From positions 1 to 52,769 of the forward strand of contig JADLBW010000210.1 in NCBI GenBank assembly GCA_020847515.1: 52,769 nt of DNA, read 5' to 3'. Of the stretch, positions 33,978-42,292 are shown one piece after another (positions within the stretch are counted from its first letter, which is position 1; each line of letters opens with the position of its first letter). The notes under the pieces were generated by a model. That model saw only the letters and a list, made by a program, of their open reading frames with translations, did not search any database and had not been told where the DNA came from. Made by a program: the position numbers and the translations under genes. Source of the stretch: Pirellulales bacterium (lineage in GTDB: Bacteria > Planctomycetota > Planctomycetia > Pirellulales > Lacipirellulaceae).

Positions 33978-34156
33978 CCGTGTTCGGGCTCGGATTTTCT
34001 AGTCGCCAGCAGGTCGCATCAGATGGCTACGGAGGCTGCCTCGACCAACGAGTTCTGCAATCTGGCCGACGCCTTATGTACAACCACGTTCTTATCCGCC
34101 GGCCTGCCGCCCAATGCCGCTGCCCCAGTCCCCGCGCCTGCCGCACGCCTGATTCG

Positions 34157-35296
34157 TCACCTGCGTCCGGCCATCTCCAAAAATAGCTCATAGCGCGCCT
34201 GCATCTCCGCCAGACTGTCGCCGCCGAACTTGTCGATCACCGCAGCCGCGATCTCAAACGCTATCACGTTCTCTACGATCACGCTCGCGGCGGAGATTGC
34301 GCAAACATCGCTGCGCTCGTAACTGGCCGCCTCCGATTCCTTGGTGTCGAGATTGATCGAGTCGAGCGGCTTGCGCAGCGTGCTGATCGGCTTCTTGGCG
34401 GCGCGAATGACAATCGGCTGCCCATTGGTCATGCCCGCTTCCAGGCCGCCGGCATTGTTGGTGGGCCGCTCGTAGCCTAGCGTCGGCGTCCCTCTGCGGC
34501 TTTCGTCGTAATGGATCGGGTCGTGCACCTGCGAGCCCCGCCGCCGCGCGGCCTCGAAACCCAGTCCGATCTCGACCCCCTTGATCGCCTGCACCGCCAT
34601 CACCGCCTGCGCCAGCCGGCCATCCAGCTTGCGGTCCCACTGGGCATGCGTCCCCAGCCCGAACGGCACGCCATGGACCTGCACCTCGACGACGCCCCCC
34701 AGGGTATCGCCATCCTTGCCGGCCCGGTCGATCAAATCCTTGATCTCCGCGTCCCGGGCCAAGTTCAAACTATAAAGCTCGCTCCTGTCCCGCTCATCGC
34801 GCAGCTCGGCGAGCGATCCGCAGACCGGGTCGATGCGCAGCCCGCCCACTTCCGCGACGAACCCGAACACTGTAATGCCGAACTCCGCCAGCAATTGCTT
34901 GCAGAGGGCGCCGACGGCGACCCGCGCCGCCGTTTCGCGGGCGCTGGCCCGCTCCAACACGCCGCGAATGCTCCCCAGGTACTTTACCGCGCCGGTAAGG
35001 TCGCCATGGCCCGGCCTCGGCCGCGGCAGGTCGTCGAGGCGCTCGAGCTTGTAATCGCGGTTGACGATTTCCAGCGCAAGCGGACTGCCCAGGGTGACCC
35101 CTTTCCAGACGCCCGCGCGGATGTCGACCGCGTCAGTCTCGATCCGCTGCCGACCTCCCCGCCCGTACCCGCCTTGGCGGCGGCGAAGTTCGGCATTGAT
35201 GGGCCCTTCGTCGACGGCGACCCCCGCCGGGAACCCGTCCACTAGCGCGACGAGCGCCTTGCCGTGCGATTCGCCAGCCGTCCAATAACGCAGCAT
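34157..35296 (-). CDS. aroC: Chorismate synthase
   Basis: A 379-residue enzyme for the last step of the shikimate pathway: it converts 5-enolpyruvylshikimate-3-phosphate to chorismate using reduced FMN. The N-terminal G-E-S-H-G-x-A-L (8-15) and the R-R-x-G-G-Y-G-R-G-x-R-x-x-x-E segment, the internal R-G-S-Q-V-H-D-P-I region and the C-terminal segment with D-x-C-A-I-S-A-A are all present. Full length for the family. ATG start without clear Shine-Dalgarno. The flanking genes are not aromatic-pathway genes, so it is probably transcribed alone or with its immediate minus-strand neighbours. Confidence 0.96.
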   Translation of the reverse strand: MLRYWTAGESHGKALVALVDGFPAGVAVDEGPINAELRRRQGGYGRGGRQRIETDAVDIRAGVWKGVTLGSPLALEIVNRDYKLERLDDLPRPRPGHGDLTGAVKYLGSIRGVLERASARETAARVAVGALCKQLLAEFGITVFGFVAEVGGLRIDPVCGSLAELRDERDRSELYSLNLARDAEIKDLIDRAGKDGDTLGGVVEVQVHGVPFGLGTHAQWDRKLDGRLAQAVMAVQAIKGVEIGLGFEAARRRGSQVHDPIHYDESRRGTPTLGYERPTNNAGGLEAGMTNGQPIVIRAAKKPISTLRKPLDSINLDTKESEAASYERSDVCAISAASVIVENVIAFEIAAAVIDKFGGDSLAEMQARYELFLEMAGRR

Positions 35297-35592
35297 GCCC
35301 GCTCAACCCAACCTGATAAAGCAATCGAACCCGCAATCAGCCTGCCCACCGCGCCCGTCGTCTCGTCCCCCGCCCGCGCCGGGCTGTATGGCGCGAGCCG
35401 GCGCGTTATCGCCCGCAAGACTAGGAATCACTCCCAACGGCCGCAAGGCGAGCAAACCATCCATTGTATTCTGGCGAACCCAGGCGAGATAGGCGAATGC
35501 GTCCGCCCCTCCGAGCCGCCGAGCCGTCGCCACACTGGCCGTGAGAACGGGCCATCTGCCTGAAGTCGCCGCGCGCCCCCAGGGGCCTCGAT

Positions 35593-36483
35593 TTACGCCC
35601 AGCGGAACTTTGCCCCGGTAATCCGCTCGAACGCCTCGATGTACTTGGCCCGCGTCTGCTCGACCACATCGGCCGGAAGTTCCGGCGGCGGACTGTTCTT
35701 GTCCCAACCGCTGGCGCTCAACCAGTCGCGTACGAACTGCTTGTCGAACGACGGTTGGCTGCGGCCCGCCTGGTAGCCGTCCGCCGGCCAGAAGCGGGAG
35801 CTGTCGGGCGTCATCACCTCGTCGATCAGCAGCAGTTCGCCGTCGCAGACGCCGAACTCGAACTTGGTATCCGCCAGAATGATGCCTACCTCCAGCGCCC
35901 GTTTAGCGCCGTGGGCGTAAATCTCCAGACTTCGCTGGCGCATCTGTGCGGCTAACTCCATGCCGACCAGCTTTTGCATCTGGGCATAGGTGATATTCTC
36001 GTCATGCTCTCCTTGCGCCGCCTTGGTCGCCGGGGTGAAAAGCGGCGCCGGCAACCGCTCCGACTCCTCCAGCCCGGTAGGCATCGAGATCCCCGCTACG
36101 CCGCCGGTGGCCTGATATTCCTTCCAGGCCGATCCGCTAAGATATGCCCGCACCACGCATTCGATGGGCGCTACCTCCGTCTTTCGCACCAGCACGGTCC
36201 GACCGGCCAGCGGCTCCAGGTCGACGCCCGCCGGCAAGTCCATCTTCGTTACATCGCTTTCAAGCAAGTGGTGCGGCAACTCAAGGCGGCTGAACCAATA
36301 GTTACTCACCTGCGTCAGCACGCGACCCTTATCAGGGATGGGGGTCGGCAGCACCCAATCGAACGCACTGATTCGGTCGGTGCTCACCAGGAGCAGTCGG
36401 TCGCCCAGGTCGTAAACGTCCCGAACCTTGCCTCGAGTGCAAGCCAGCCCCGGCAAGCGGGTCTCGACTACGGCTGCTGACAT
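35593..36483 (-). CDS. purC: SAICAR synthetase (purine biosynthesis)
   Basis: A 296-residue phosphoribosylaminoimidazole-succinocarboxamide synthase: joins CAIR and aspartate with ATP in the purine pathway. It has the N-terminal G-K-V-R-D-V-Y and D-R-I-S-A-F-D motifs, and later ECVVRAYLSGSAWKEYQ and DTKFEFG. The length matches the longer (yeast-like) type rather than the roughly 240-residue E. coli type. The ATG at 36,483 has AGGAG 9 nt upstream and is preceded by non-homologous sequence in the same frame, so the longer frame (to 36,906) was rejected. A small possible gene on the same strand overlaps its first 16 bases. It is divergent from the GH10-like gene. Confidence 0.95.
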   Translation of the reverse strand: MSAAVVETRLPGLACTRGKVRDVYDLGDRLLLVSTDRISAFDWVLPTPIPDKGRVLTQVSNYWFSRLELPHHLLESDVTKMDLPAGVDLEPLAGRTVLVRKTEVAPIECVVRAYLSGSAWKEYQATGGVAGISMPTGLEESERLPAPLFTPATKAAQGEHDENITYAQMQKLVGMELAAQMRQRSLEIYAHGAKRALEVGIILADTKFEFGVCDGELLLIDEVMTPDSSRFWPADGYQAGRSQPSFDKQFVRDWLSASGWDKNSPPPELPADVVEQTRAKYIEAFERITGAKFRWA

Positions 36484-36722
36484 GGCGCCTGCTCCTGGTC
36501 CCCCGGGCCGATGAATTCCAGCATGTATGAAGCGATCGGCCGCCATGCGACAAACCAGCCAATGCTTACGCCGATGGCCGCAGCCTTGGTTAGTGCGATT
36601 GGCCCCGCGACGCCGCCGCCCCGCGGGCGCGCCCCTGGGGCCGTCGATTTTCCAACGCCCCGCCGCATCCGCTCGCTTCGTGCGGGCATGCTGAGATTGT
36701 ACGTTTCTGTAAGGTTTGCCAT
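36468..36722 (-). CDS. Possible small membrane protein overlapping purC
   Basis: An 84-residue frame starting MANLTETYNLSM. After a basic Arg/Gly/Pro stretch it has one strongly hydrophobic segment (about IALTKAAAIGVSIGWFVAWR, in the C-terminal half) followed by PIASYMLEFIGPG. Its stop lies 16 bases inside purC, an overlap typical of translationally coupled genes. A perfect GGCAAATTTGCC palindrome lies 16 bp upstream of its ATG. No Shine-Dalgarno and no family known to me. It could instead be a chance frame in GC-rich sequence, but the membrane-like segment and tight coupling favour a real small gene. Confidence 0.42.
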   Translation of the reverse strand: MANLTETYNLSMPARSERMRRGVGKSTAPGARPRGGGVAGPIALTKAAAIGVSIGWFVAWRPIASYMLEFIGPGDQEQAPCQQP

Positions 36723-36737
36723 AGGTCTTGCTGCGGC

Positions 36738-36749
36738 GGCAAATTTGCC
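36738..36749. promoter_or_regulatory. Palindromic candidate operator
   Basis: Perfect 12-bp palindrome GGCAAATTTGCC in the divergent region between the purC-side genes and the GH10-like gene. One half-site (TTTGCC) recurs at 36,715-36,720, 29 bp away, about three helical turns. This is a plausible repressor site, although the second half-site overlaps the start codon of the small gene. Confidence 0.3.
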
Positions 36750-36865
36750 TTGCAGACTGTCGACGTGCAACGACCGCGCGCTTGTGACTGGTGGTTATCG
36801 CCGGTAAAATCAAGCTTTCGCCGCATTTCCCTATAGCTGGGCCGTTTCCAGACAGGCAGTTCGAC

Positions 36866-38347
36866 ATGGGACAGATGCGGTTTCGGCTGCACCGGCGGGA
36901 CCGCATCCCTCAAGGCGGCGTACACCGCATTTATGTCGCCGGCGTCGAGGATATCCCCTGGTCCACCTTCTCCGCCTGGGACGGCGACGAACTGGTCGTC
37001 CAACGCCACGTCAGCGATTCAGGCTCTGTATATGTCCCCTGGATCGTCGAAGGGCACGGCCTGCACTTGCTGGGCACCACGACCCTCATGGAGCGCCAGC
37101 GACCCTATCTGCTCGACGTCGAACTGGCCCGGGGGCTGATCCAGCATCTCCGCTCTCGCCTGTTTATCTGGGAATGGCTGGGCCTGGCGACGCCGCCGGA
37201 ACTGGCCCAGCGGCTTGGCGCCGCGACGCGGCTGTTCGCCCAGGCGGCGACCTCGCAGGACGACGTCGATTCGGCGGCGACGGCCGCCAATCAGGCGATC
37301 GCGGCGGCCCTGAAGGTCTCGAATGATCTGGTGAAGGCCTATGCCGAGAATTCCCTCGCCGGCCGGCAAACGCAAACGCCCGTGGCCACGCTCATCGGCG
37401 TCGCCCTCGGATCGCATTCGCCGCCCGTGAACATTCGGCGGCAACTGGTCGAGGCCTGTAGCATCATCCAACTTCCGGTCGGCTGGCGCACCATCGAATC
37501 CCGCGAAGGACGACGCGATTGGAAGCCCACCGATGAACAACTCGGCTGGTGTCAAACCGCCGGACTCAAAGTCGCCGCCGGACCGCTGCTCCGGCTCGAC
37601 GATCGCGGCGTTCCCGACTGGATGTACCTGTGGGAAGGCGACGACGATAACCTCACCCGGCTCTTGTTGGACCATGTTCGGGCCGTCGTCTCGCGGTACG
37701 CCGGCCGCGTCCATCTGTGGCACGTGGCTTCCCGCGTGAACAACGGGCAGTTGCTGTCGCTCAGCGAAGAGAGCCGGCTCAACCTCGTCGCCCATGCCGT
37801 GCAACTGGTGAAGAAGATCGACGCCCGTACGCCGATTGTCGTGTCATTCGATCAGCCGTGGGGCGAGTACCTGGTCGATCAGGAAAACGACCTGGCGCCG
37901 CTGCACTACGCCGACGCGTTGGTGCGGGCCGACCTGGGCGTCTCCGGCTTTGGGCTGGAAATCAACGCCGGCTTCTGGCCGCGCGGAAGCACGCATCGCC
38001 CGGCCTTCGAATACGGCAAGCTCGTCGACCAGTGGAGCCAGCTCGGTCTGCCGCTGATGGTGTTCCTCAGCGCGCCGGACAGCGACGCCGAAGATCCACT
38101 CGCCGCGCGAAACATACGCGCCGAACTGATCCGCCCCTCCGGCGACCCGGCCGAGGACCCCCAATTCGCGTGGACAAGCGTCGTCGCGCCGCTGCTGCTG
38201 GCCCGCACGTCGGTGCAGGTCGTGATTTGGAACCAGCTTGCCGACGCTCAGCCGCACGAGTATCCCCATGCCGGCTTGTTCGACGCTCAAGGCAACGCCA
38301 AGCCGACGCTTCGGCTGGTGCGCGAGCTTCGCAAGACCTACGGCTGA
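36866..38347 (+). CDS. GH10-like xylanase homologue lacking catalytic glutamates
   Basis: A 493-residue cytoplasmic protein related to glycoside hydrolase family 10 (endo-1,4-beta-xylanases). The N-terminal third (1-170) is specific to this group. The barrel region (about 170-490) keeps GH10-like landmarks: R-x-x-x-D-W-K-P-T-D, LHYADALVRADLGVSGFGLEI and a late WNQLAD. The acid/base motif W-D-V-V-N-E is WHVASR here (285-290, Glu replaced by Arg290), and the nucleophile strand T-E-L-D is VFLSAP (399-404). Both catalytic Glu therefore seem lost. It has no signal peptide. The ATG (MGQMRFRL) is preferred to an upstream GTG at 36,791. It may bind rather than cut sugars. Fold is fairly sure, function unknown. 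Confidence 0.78.
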   Translation: MGQMRFRLHRRDRIPQGGVHRIYVAGVEDIPWSTFSAWDGDELVVQRHVSDSGSVYVPWIVEGHGLHLLGTTTLMERQRPYLLDVELARGLIQHLRSRLFIWEWLGLATPPELAQRLGAATRLFAQAATSQDDVDSAATAANQAIAAALKVSNDLVKAYAENSLAGRQTQTPVATLIGVALGSHSPPVNIRRQLVEACSIIQLPVGWRTIESREGRRDWKPTDEQLGWCQTAGLKVAAGPLLRLDDRGVPDWMYLWEGDDDNLTRLLLDHVRAVVSRYAGRVHLWHVASRVNNGQLLSLSEESRLNLVAHAVQLVKKIDARTPIVVSFDQPWGEYLVDQENDLAPLHYADALVRADLGVSGFGLEINAGFWPRGSTHRPAFEYGKLVDQWSQLGLPLMVFLSAPDSDAEDPLAARNIRAELIRPSGDPAEDPQFAWTSVVAPLLLARTSVQVVIWNQLADAQPHEYPHAGLFDAQGNAKPTLRLVRELRKTYG

Positions 38348-38431
38348 GGCCCGCCGCCGCAGCATCGACGGGGAGTTCACGCCCTCCGGGTTCGCAGAGT
38401 CTGGGCCGTTGGGCGCCGGCCGCCTCGATGG

Positions 38432-38815
38432 TCAGCCAACTGTTTGATAACGCTGTCCCTTGACGGCGTCTTCAACGCTGCCGTAATTGGGCAGCGCCTT
38501 GTCAAGTCGGCAGAAACGCAGCGCCTGGGCGCACTCTGGCGACAATCCGCACAGCCGCAAGGCCCCGTCTCGCTGCAGCACCCGCTTTTGCAGCATGATG
38601 AGTTGCCCCATCAGCCGGCTCGGCAAGATATCGACGTCGTCCATCTCGAGCACCAGCCGGTACACGAAATGGCGATCAGCCAGCGACCACATCTTGTCGG
38701 CCATCCCCTCGGGCGACTGCTTGCCCGGATGGATCCGCATGAACAACCATTCGGGACCTCGGCTGACGTCGACGTCCCATTCCTCAGCAGTCTCTTTCAG
38801 TGTCGTGTCTGCCAT
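38432..38815 (-). CDS. STAS-domain protein
   Basis: A 127-residue single-domain protein of the anti-sigma-factor antagonist (SpoIIAA/RsbV) type. It has the beta-alpha pattern of STAS: YRLVLEMDDVDILPSRLMGQLIMLQKRVLQ, then GALRLCGLSPECAQALRFCRLDKAL. The Ser in ILPSRLMG is at the position usually phosphorylated by an anti-sigma kinase. It would act as a phosphorylation switch in the cytoplasm, but no cognate kinase, phosphatase or sigma factor is adjacent. The start at 38,815 is decided by GGAG 8 nt upstream; the ATG four codons earlier (38,827) lacks a well-placed site. A TTGTAA-N17-TAAGAT promoter-like pair lies upstream at 38,951-38,979. Confidence 0.8.
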   Translation of the reverse strand: MADTTLKETAEEWDVDVSRGPEWLFMRIHPGKQSPEGMADKMWSLADRHFVYRLVLEMDDVDILPSRLMGQLIMLQKRVLQRDGALRLCGLSPECAQALRFCRLDKALPNYGSVEDAVKGQRYQTVG

Positions 38816-39246
38816 GACTGTCTCCATCTGCGAGGTGTTCCCTCCGAGGAACTGCCGCCTCCTCGCCGAAGTGCAGAAGCCGCCTGTCCAGAAGGCCGGC
38901 GATACTTTGAGAAGCGGGCGATGATACTGCCCTCTCGCACCCGCACTATCATCTTAAGCCTCGCCGCATCGGCTTACAACATGGCTTTATAAAACGGCCA
39001 GCTTTACGCGAACCAATTGCCGGCGTGTTCCACAACGATGCGCCTCGATTGCGCCTCGCAGCGGCCAGGCGCGCAGTTTAGAGCGCCCCGCGCCCCCACG
39101 CTGCGCCCGCCGCCGAAAGGCGACGCTTAGAGAGGCGAACCGATAACCATCAACGGCCGTACGCCCCGTTACCGCAACTGCCGCAGTCCTGGTACATGCA
39201 AAATCTGAACCAAACTGCCTTGCCAGCGTCCCGGCCGTGGAACAGC
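38816..39246 (-). other. Intergenic region upstream of the STAS gene
   Basis: About 430 bp between alaS (which ends at 39,247) and the STAS gene, both minus strand. The only element I would call is the promoter-like pair at 38,951-38,979. A short frame overlapping the alaS stop by 4 bases (38,987-39,250) encodes Arg-rich sequence without family features and was not accepted. No RNA gene seen. Confidence 0.4.
38951..38979 (-). promoter_or_regulatory. Candidate sigma-70 promoter for the STAS gene
   Basis: Minus-strand TTGTAA (38,974-38,979), 17-bp spacer, TAAGAT (38,951-38,956); each hexamer matches 4 of 6 consensus bases. It would give a leader of about 130 nt. Confidence 0.35.
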
Positions 39247-42066
39247 TCACGCCCCCAGCATGTCGGCCATGGCGGTTTCAGCGATCTGCAGGGCCTCGGG
39301 CAGTTTAGCCGGTTCTTTTCCCCCCGCCTGGGCCAGATCGGGCCGGCCGCCGCCGCCGCCGCCGACCGCCTTCGCCACCGGGCCGATCCACTTGCCGGCG
39401 CTGATGCCGCGCTGTTGGAGTTGCTTGGAAACGCCCGCCACCAGGGTCACTTTGTCGTCGCCCTGACGAGTGGCCAACAGTACGGCGGACAGCGGCTTCT
39501 TCTGCCGAATCTGATCGATCAACTGCCGCATGAGGTTCGGCTCCGCCCCGGCAACTTCGGCCAGGACGACCGTCACGCCCCCATGTTCGCGAGCCTGCTC
39601 CAGCAGCGAGTCGGCCGAAAGCGGACCTGCGGCCTCGCGCTGAGCAAGGCGCTCGCCGAGCGCTGCCGCTTCGGCGAGCATGGCCTCGATTCGCTCCACG
39701 ACGCCCAGCGGCGCCACGGACAATCTCCGAGCCGCCTCTTGCAAGGCCGATTTCAATGCTTCCGGGGTTGCCTCGCCGCCGGTCCGCGCGGGCGATCGCT
39801 GGGGCCCCGCAGGGCTTGGCTGTACGCCCGCCTCCAAGGCTCGCTTGAGATCGCGCCTCTTCTCGATGAGCGATTCCACCGCCGCCGGCACTTCCAGCGG
39901 ATGCACGCCCAGTCGCTGGGCCGCTTCGGCGAGCTGGGCCTGGATTTGCCGGCGATGCTCGGTCGCTTTCTCCCCGGTCAGCGCGACAATGCGGCGGGTC
40001 CCCGCCGACACCCCCTCTTCACTGACGATTTCAAAGGCGCCGACTTCGCCAGTGTTCGTCAGGTGGGTGCCCCCGCAAAGCTCCTTGCTGAAGTCGCCCA
40101 TCGATACCATCCGCACCGGATCAGGATACTTCTCGCCGAAGAGCATCATCGCGCCCTGTTGCCGCGCCTCGGCCAGCGGCAACGTCTGCCACTTAATCGG
40201 CGCGCTGGCGGCGATGTGCTTGCTCACGTCGGCCGAGACGGCCGCCAGTTGACTGCCGTCGACCGGACTGAGATTCGTAAAATCGAATCGCAGCCAGTCG
40301 TCGTCCACCTTCGAGCCCTGTTGCTGGGCGTGCGAGCCCAGGCGCTTTTGCAGGGCGTGGTGCAGTATGTGCGTGGCGGAATGCGCCCGCCGAATCCCGG
40401 CCCGACGCCGCCGATCGACCACCGCGCGAACCTTCATTCCTTCGTGCAGTTCCCCTTGCCGCAGGTGACCGTAGTGGATCGTCAGCGCGCCGTCCTTTTG
40501 CGTATCGACGATCTCGAAGTTGACCCCGTCGGCGACCAGCGCGCCGACGTCGCCTACCTGCCCGCCGCTTTCACCGTAGAAGGGCGTGCGGTCAAGCACG
40601 ATGCGGATCGGCTCCGAGCGATTGGTCTCGTCCATACAGTCGACCAGGTGATCGTGGGGCGGCTTGCCGGTGACGATGCCTTTGACCAGGGCGTCGGCCT
40701 CGGTGGTTTCGTAGCCGAGAAACTCCGTGCAGTGCAGCGCATGTTTGAGCGAGTCGATCGGCCCCTTCGCCCCCATGACCGTGTGCTGGACCTTTCCCGA
40801 GGCCTCGCCGTGCTCCTCCATGGCATGGGCGTAGCCCTCCCAATCAAACGCCAGGTTGTGCTCGGCCGCCAGCGACTCGAATAGCTCGGGCGGCACGCCG
40901 AAGGTCTGATACAACTCCGCCGCTACGGCCCCTTCGACCCGGGTTCGATTGTCGCGCCGCAGTTCGTCGAATACCCGTTCGATGCGGTTCAGCCCGGCGT
41001 CGATCGTGCCGAAGAAGTTCTCCTCCTCCTTTTCGATCACGCCGGCCACCCGCCGGGCCGGCTCCGCGAGCTCGGGATACGGCTTCTTCATCGCCACCAC
41101 GACTGCCGGCACAAGCTTGTAGAGAAACGGCCCCCGCATTCCCATCTGGCGCCCGTCGAGCACCGCCCGGCGCAGCAGCCGCTTAACGACGTACTTTTCC
41201 TTGTTGGCGCCGGGATACACGTTTTCGTGGACCGCGAACGTGCAGGCGCGGACATGGTCGGTGATCCGCCGGCAGCGTCGCCCGGTCTCGCTCTCCAGTT
41301 CATAGTTCACGCCGCACACGTCCGCCGCGGCCAGTACGATGGGCAACAGAATGTCGATATGGTAGTTCGTCGGCACGCCCTGCAGCGTCGCCGCCGTCCG
41401 TTCCAGTCCCATGCCGGTGTCGATGTTCTTGCTCGGCAGCGGGCGAAGGTTGTTCGGCGGAAGGCCGACGCGGTTGAATTGCGTGAACACCAGGTTCCAG
41501 ATCTCGACGCTCTTGCCGTTATCCGGGTGGAAATAGATCTCGCTGCACGGGCCGCAGACGCCGTCGGGCCCTTGACTGGGCGCGCTGGCGGGCCAGAAGT
41601 TCTCATCTTCGCCGCAGCGTTCGATCCGATCGGCCGCCAGCCCGATGTCCCTGGCCCAAATGCCCGCCGCCTCGTCGTCGTCCTTATAAACGGTGGCTGA
41701 CAGTCGCGCCGGGTCGATGCCCAGCCACTTCTTGTCCGTGAGAAATTCCCAGGCCCAGTTGATCGCCTCGCGCTTGAAGTAGTCGCCAAAGCTGAAGTTT
41801 CCCAGCATCTCGAAAAACGTGTGGTGGTACGCGGTGCGGCCCACGTTTTCGATGTCGCCGGTCCGCAGGCACTTCTGGCAGCTCGCGGCACGCGTGAACT
41901 CGAGCTTCACCTTTCCCAGAAAGTGGTCTTTGAACTGGTTCATGCCCGCGGGCGTGAACAGCACGCTGGGATCCCACGTGGGCACCAGCACGTCGCTAGC
42001 CACGCGGCGGTGCCCCTTGGAAGCAAAGAATTCGAGGTATTTTTCGCGGAGCTCGTCAGTTTTCAT
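39247..42066 (-). CDS. alaS: Alanyl-tRNA synthetase
   Basis: A 939-residue class II synthetase that charges tRNA-Ala. The N-terminal catalytic core opens MKTDELREKYLEFFASKGH and has the motif 2 region around RTAYHHTFFEMLGNFSFGDYFK. The editing domain keeps zinc ligands HSATH and CGGTH, and the C-Ala region ends in the G-G-G-G-G-R-P-D-L-A-Q-A-G-G segment. It is longer than the usual 870-880 residues. The extra length includes a second copy of the helical linker between editing and C-Ala domains, plus a Pro/Ser/Gly spacer. The ATG is at 42,066; a longer frame to 42,105 adds only Arg-rich residues. No Shine-Dalgarno. Catalytic features look intact. Confidence 0.96.
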   Translation of the reverse strand: MKTDELREKYLEFFASKGHRRVASDVLVPTWDPSVLFTPAGMNQFKDHFLGKVKLEFTRAASCQKCLRTGDIENVGRTAYHHTFFEMLGNFSFGDYFKREAINWAWEFLTDKKWLGIDPARLSATVYKDDDEAAGIWARDIGLAADRIERCGEDENFWPASAPSQGPDGVCGPCSEIYFHPDNGKSVEIWNLVFTQFNRVGLPPNNLRPLPSKNIDTGMGLERTAATLQGVPTNYHIDILLPIVLAAADVCGVNYELESETGRRCRRITDHVRACTFAVHENVYPGANKEKYVVKRLLRRAVLDGRQMGMRGPFLYKLVPAVVVAMKKPYPELAEPARRVAGVIEKEEENFFGTIDAGLNRIERVFDELRRDNRTRVEGAVAAELYQTFGVPPELFESLAAEHNLAFDWEGYAHAMEEHGEASGKVQHTVMGAKGPIDSLKHALHCTEFLGYETTEADALVKGIVTGKPPHDHLVDCMDETNRSEPIRIVLDRTPFYGESGGQVGDVGALVADGVNFEIVDTQKDGALTIHYGHLRQGELHEGMKVRAVVDRRRRAGIRRAHSATHILHHALQKRLGSHAQQQGSKVDDDWLRFDFTNLSPVDGSQLAAVSADVSKHIAASAPIKWQTLPLAEARQQGAMMLFGEKYPDPVRMVSMGDFSKELCGGTHLTNTGEVGAFEIVSEEGVSAGTRRIVALTGEKATEHRRQIQAQLAEAAQRLGVHPLEVPAAVESLIEKRRDLKRALEAGVQPSPAGPQRSPARTGGEATPEALKSALQEAARRLSVAPLGVVERIEAMLAEAAALGERLAQREAAGPLSADSLLEQAREHGGVTVVLAEVAGAEPNLMRQLIDQIRQKKPLSAVLLATRQGDDKVTLVAGVSKQLQQRGISAGKWIGPVAKAVGGGGGGRPDLAQAGGKEPAKLPEALQIAETAMADMLGA

Positions 42067-42292
42067 AGCGAATATTGCTGCAATCGGCCTGCGCCGCCCG
42101 CGCACGCCCGGAAAAAGCCTCCAGCGAGCCGGTCCGTCTCAACCTGCCGCATCGCCGAGCCAACATGGCCAAACAGCTCATGATATCGCCGGCCCGGAAA
42201 CAGGACTACTGCGACTGCCACTGGCAAACCGCGCGCACGAGGACTACGCCGCAAGCGGCAGCCCGGCGCCGCGGACGAACCGGCGGCGAGAC

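Noticed and set aside
35303..35592. Possible gene between aroC and purC
   Set aside because: The only frame runs into purC in another phase and lacks any recognisable feature.
38987..39250. Short minus-strand frame overlapping the alaS stop by 4 bases (GTGA)
   Set aside because: The overlap looks operon-like, but the product is Arg-rich with mixed third-position GC and no motif or hydrophobic segment.
39196..40884. Plus-strand open frame (562 codons) opposite alaS
   Set aside because: Antisense to highly conserved alaS sequence; composition is Arg/Gly/His-rich and not protein-like.
40940..40960. GGGTTCGAT resembling a tRNA T-arm
   Set aside because: It is inside alaS coding sequence and no cloverleaf can be drawn around it.
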